The notes beneath the pieces were generated by a model. That model saw nothing but the letters and a program-made list of their open reading frames with translations. It was not told the origin of the DNA and made no database searches. From Pseudomonadota bacterium (GTDB lineage Bacteria > Desulfobacterota > Binatia > Binatales > Binataceae), in the NCBI GenBank assembly GCA_021325025.1, contig JAJPHZ010000035.1, positions 310,001-374,000 of the forward strand: a stretch of 64,000 nucleotides of DNA. Direction: 5' to 3'. The first letter of the stretch is position 1, and every line of letters starts with the position of its first letter. Position numbers and translations under genes: made by a program. Positions 63,205 to 64,000 of the stretch are shown here, one piece after another.

Positions 63205-63533
63205 TTTCCTGCCCCCGGGATGGATTCTGTCTGCTTGTAACACCATCGGGTACGCATCGGCAAGGACTGCGCAGCGAACCCGCCGGCGCGGTGCAAAGGC
63301 CATCGGCCTGAGGTTTGACGACCAACCCCAATCCTGCCAAGGTTAGGCTGAGACAGGCCGAGTTCAACGCCACGGTACTGCTGGAAGTACGGTTGTACAG
63401 CGCGCTTGTGCCGCCGCTAAGTAGTATTGCGCGGCACGCCGTCCGGAATGCTCAGCCGTTGAGATAGGCAATTGATTAAGTATATTGGCGCAGCAACTTT
63501 TATAGCCACAAGCAGGCTGAGGAGGAAAAGCAA
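63205..63533. other. Divergent intergenic region between two amidohydrolases
   Basis: This 329-bp gap holds no convincing gene. It has the ribosome site of the minus-strand gene at its left end, a candidate promoter for the right-hand gene (63459-63486), and GGAGGAAAAG before the ATG at 63534. A short direct repeat of GTAC occurs near 63380-63405. Confidence 0.6.
63459..63486 (+). promoter_or_regulatory. Candidate sigma-70 promoter of the partial amidohydrolase
   Basis: TTGAGA (-35, 5/6) and TATATT (-10, 5/6) with a 16-bp spacer, 48 bp before the ATG at 63534. The same -10 hexamer and spacing appear upstream of korA. Confidence 0.55.
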
Positions 63534-64000
63534 ATGGCGTCGATGCATATAATCTCCGCCGATTCACACATGCTCGAGCCCGCCGACCTGTGGGTGTCGC
63601 GGGTCGACAACCGGTTCAAGGAGCAGGCGCCGCGGGTGGTCGCTACCGAGGGCCGGCTGGGAGTATGCCTGACCGCACCTGGTTTGCGTCCGTTCCCGGT
63701 CTCGGGGCTGTCGGCGGCGGGCCGCAGCGGCGAGGAACTCAAGAAATATTTCGGCTCGGGCTACGACGCGATTCGGCCCAGCGGATGGGACCCGGTGGAG
63801 CGCATCAAGGACCAGGATGTGGACGGCGTCGAAGCCGAGGTCCTGTACACCAGTCTGGGGATGCCGCTGTTCGGCCTGTCCGACCTCGAGCTGCAGCGCG
63901 AATGCTTCAGGGTTTACAACGACTGGCTGGCGGAATTCTGCACCCACAATCCCAAACGCCTGGTCGGCATCGCGCTGATTGCGCTCGACGACATCGACGC
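63534..64000 (+). CDS. Amidohydrolase family protein, N-terminal part (cut by window end)
   Basis: An open frame of 155 codons that runs off the right edge. It starts MASMHIISADSHMLEPADLW with the DxH metal motif, then FGSGYDAIRPSGWDPVERIKDQD and FRVYNDWLAEFCTHNPKRL. It is the same sub-branch as the genes at 47125 and 62089. GGAGGAAAAG lies 4 bp before the ATG. The C-terminal ligand block is outside the window. Confidence 0.85.
   Translation, partial: MASMHIISADSHMLEPADLWVSRVDNRFKEQAPRVVATEGRLGVCLTAPGLRPFPVSGLSAAGRSGEELKKYFGSGYDAIRPSGWDPVERIKDQDVDGVEAEVLYTSLGMPLFGLSDLELQRECFRVYNDWLAEFCTHNPKRLVGIALIALDDID

Overview
The window is about 64 kb of high-GC (by eye above 60%), gene-dense bacterial DNA. 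It holds 62 protein-coding genes, two of them cut by the window ends. I saw no rRNA, tRNA, CRISPR array, phage gene or insertion sequence. The cell is Gram-negative: there is an outer-membrane barrel, several lipoproteins with clear lipoboxes, and a Kdo/WaaP-type LPS kinase. The mixture of core genes (ligA, accBC, aroQ, argJ, rsmI, purU, korAB) with many copies of amidohydrolases, luciferase-like (possibly F420-dependent) oxidoreductases, SDRs, MFS porters and 'cyclase' hydrolases suggests an uncultured soil or sediment lineage. Candidatus Binatota or another former 'deltaproteobacterial' group would fit; this is inference from gene content, not a phylogenetic result.

Layout. 0-11.5 kb: a cyclase fragment, an MBOAT acyltransferase with its SGNH partner, an MFS porter, an AmpC-like serine hydrolase, an SDR overlapping a quinoprotein-like lipoprotein, a second MFS porter, a zinc alcohol dehydrogenase and an enoyl-CoA hydratase. 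11.6-15.4 kb: a sigma-54 activator, a histidine kinase and a lipoprotein in one operon. 15.4-21.1 kb: an SDR, an amidohydrolase, an Rsm22-type methyltransferase and an 895-residue orphan membrane protein. 21.1-22.8 kb: a tight three-gene operon (FtrB-like cupredoxin, CxxCH heme protein, outer-membrane barrel) behind a clear Fur box. 22.8-38.9 kb: mostly housekeeping genes (purU, rsmI, aroQ, accB, accC, a DUF1573 protein, a YiiX-like hydrolase, redoxin, nitroreductase, rhodanese, cobalamin adenosyltransferase, MBL hydrolase, ligA, acyP, korA, korB), ending in a textbook terminator. 39-43 kb: a lipoprotein, a D-aminoacylase-type hydrolase, a small membrane protein and an orphan cytoplasmic protein with a sigma-54-like promoter. 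43-47 kb: divergent treZ and glgX. 47-53 kb: a catabolic block (amidohydrolase, isochorismatase-fold protein, MFS porter, LLM oxidoreductase, cupredoxin, cyclase). 53-56.6 kb: two methyltransferases, an LPS-kinase-like protein and a VIT1-type metal transporter. 56.6-64 kb: a small periplasmic protein, a Rieske ferredoxin, argJ, a SnoaL-like protein, a second D-aminoacylase-type hydrolase, a second LLM oxidoreductase with a disrupted start, and two divergent amidohydrolases.

How the genes work together. The accessory genes look like pieces of pathways for cyclic or amide-containing organic compounds: porters import them, LLM/Rieske/SDR/ADH enzymes oxidise them, and cyclases, amidohydrolases and deacylases hydrolyse them. 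KorAB would feed 2-oxoglutarate oxidation into ferredoxin. TreZ and GlgX handle alpha-glucan and trehalose turnover, but TreY is not next to them. The most interesting unit is the Fur-box operon at 21.1-22.8 kb. It couples an FtrB-like ferroxidase-type cupredoxin to a membrane-anchored heme protein and an outer-membrane barrel, without the usual FTR1 permease.
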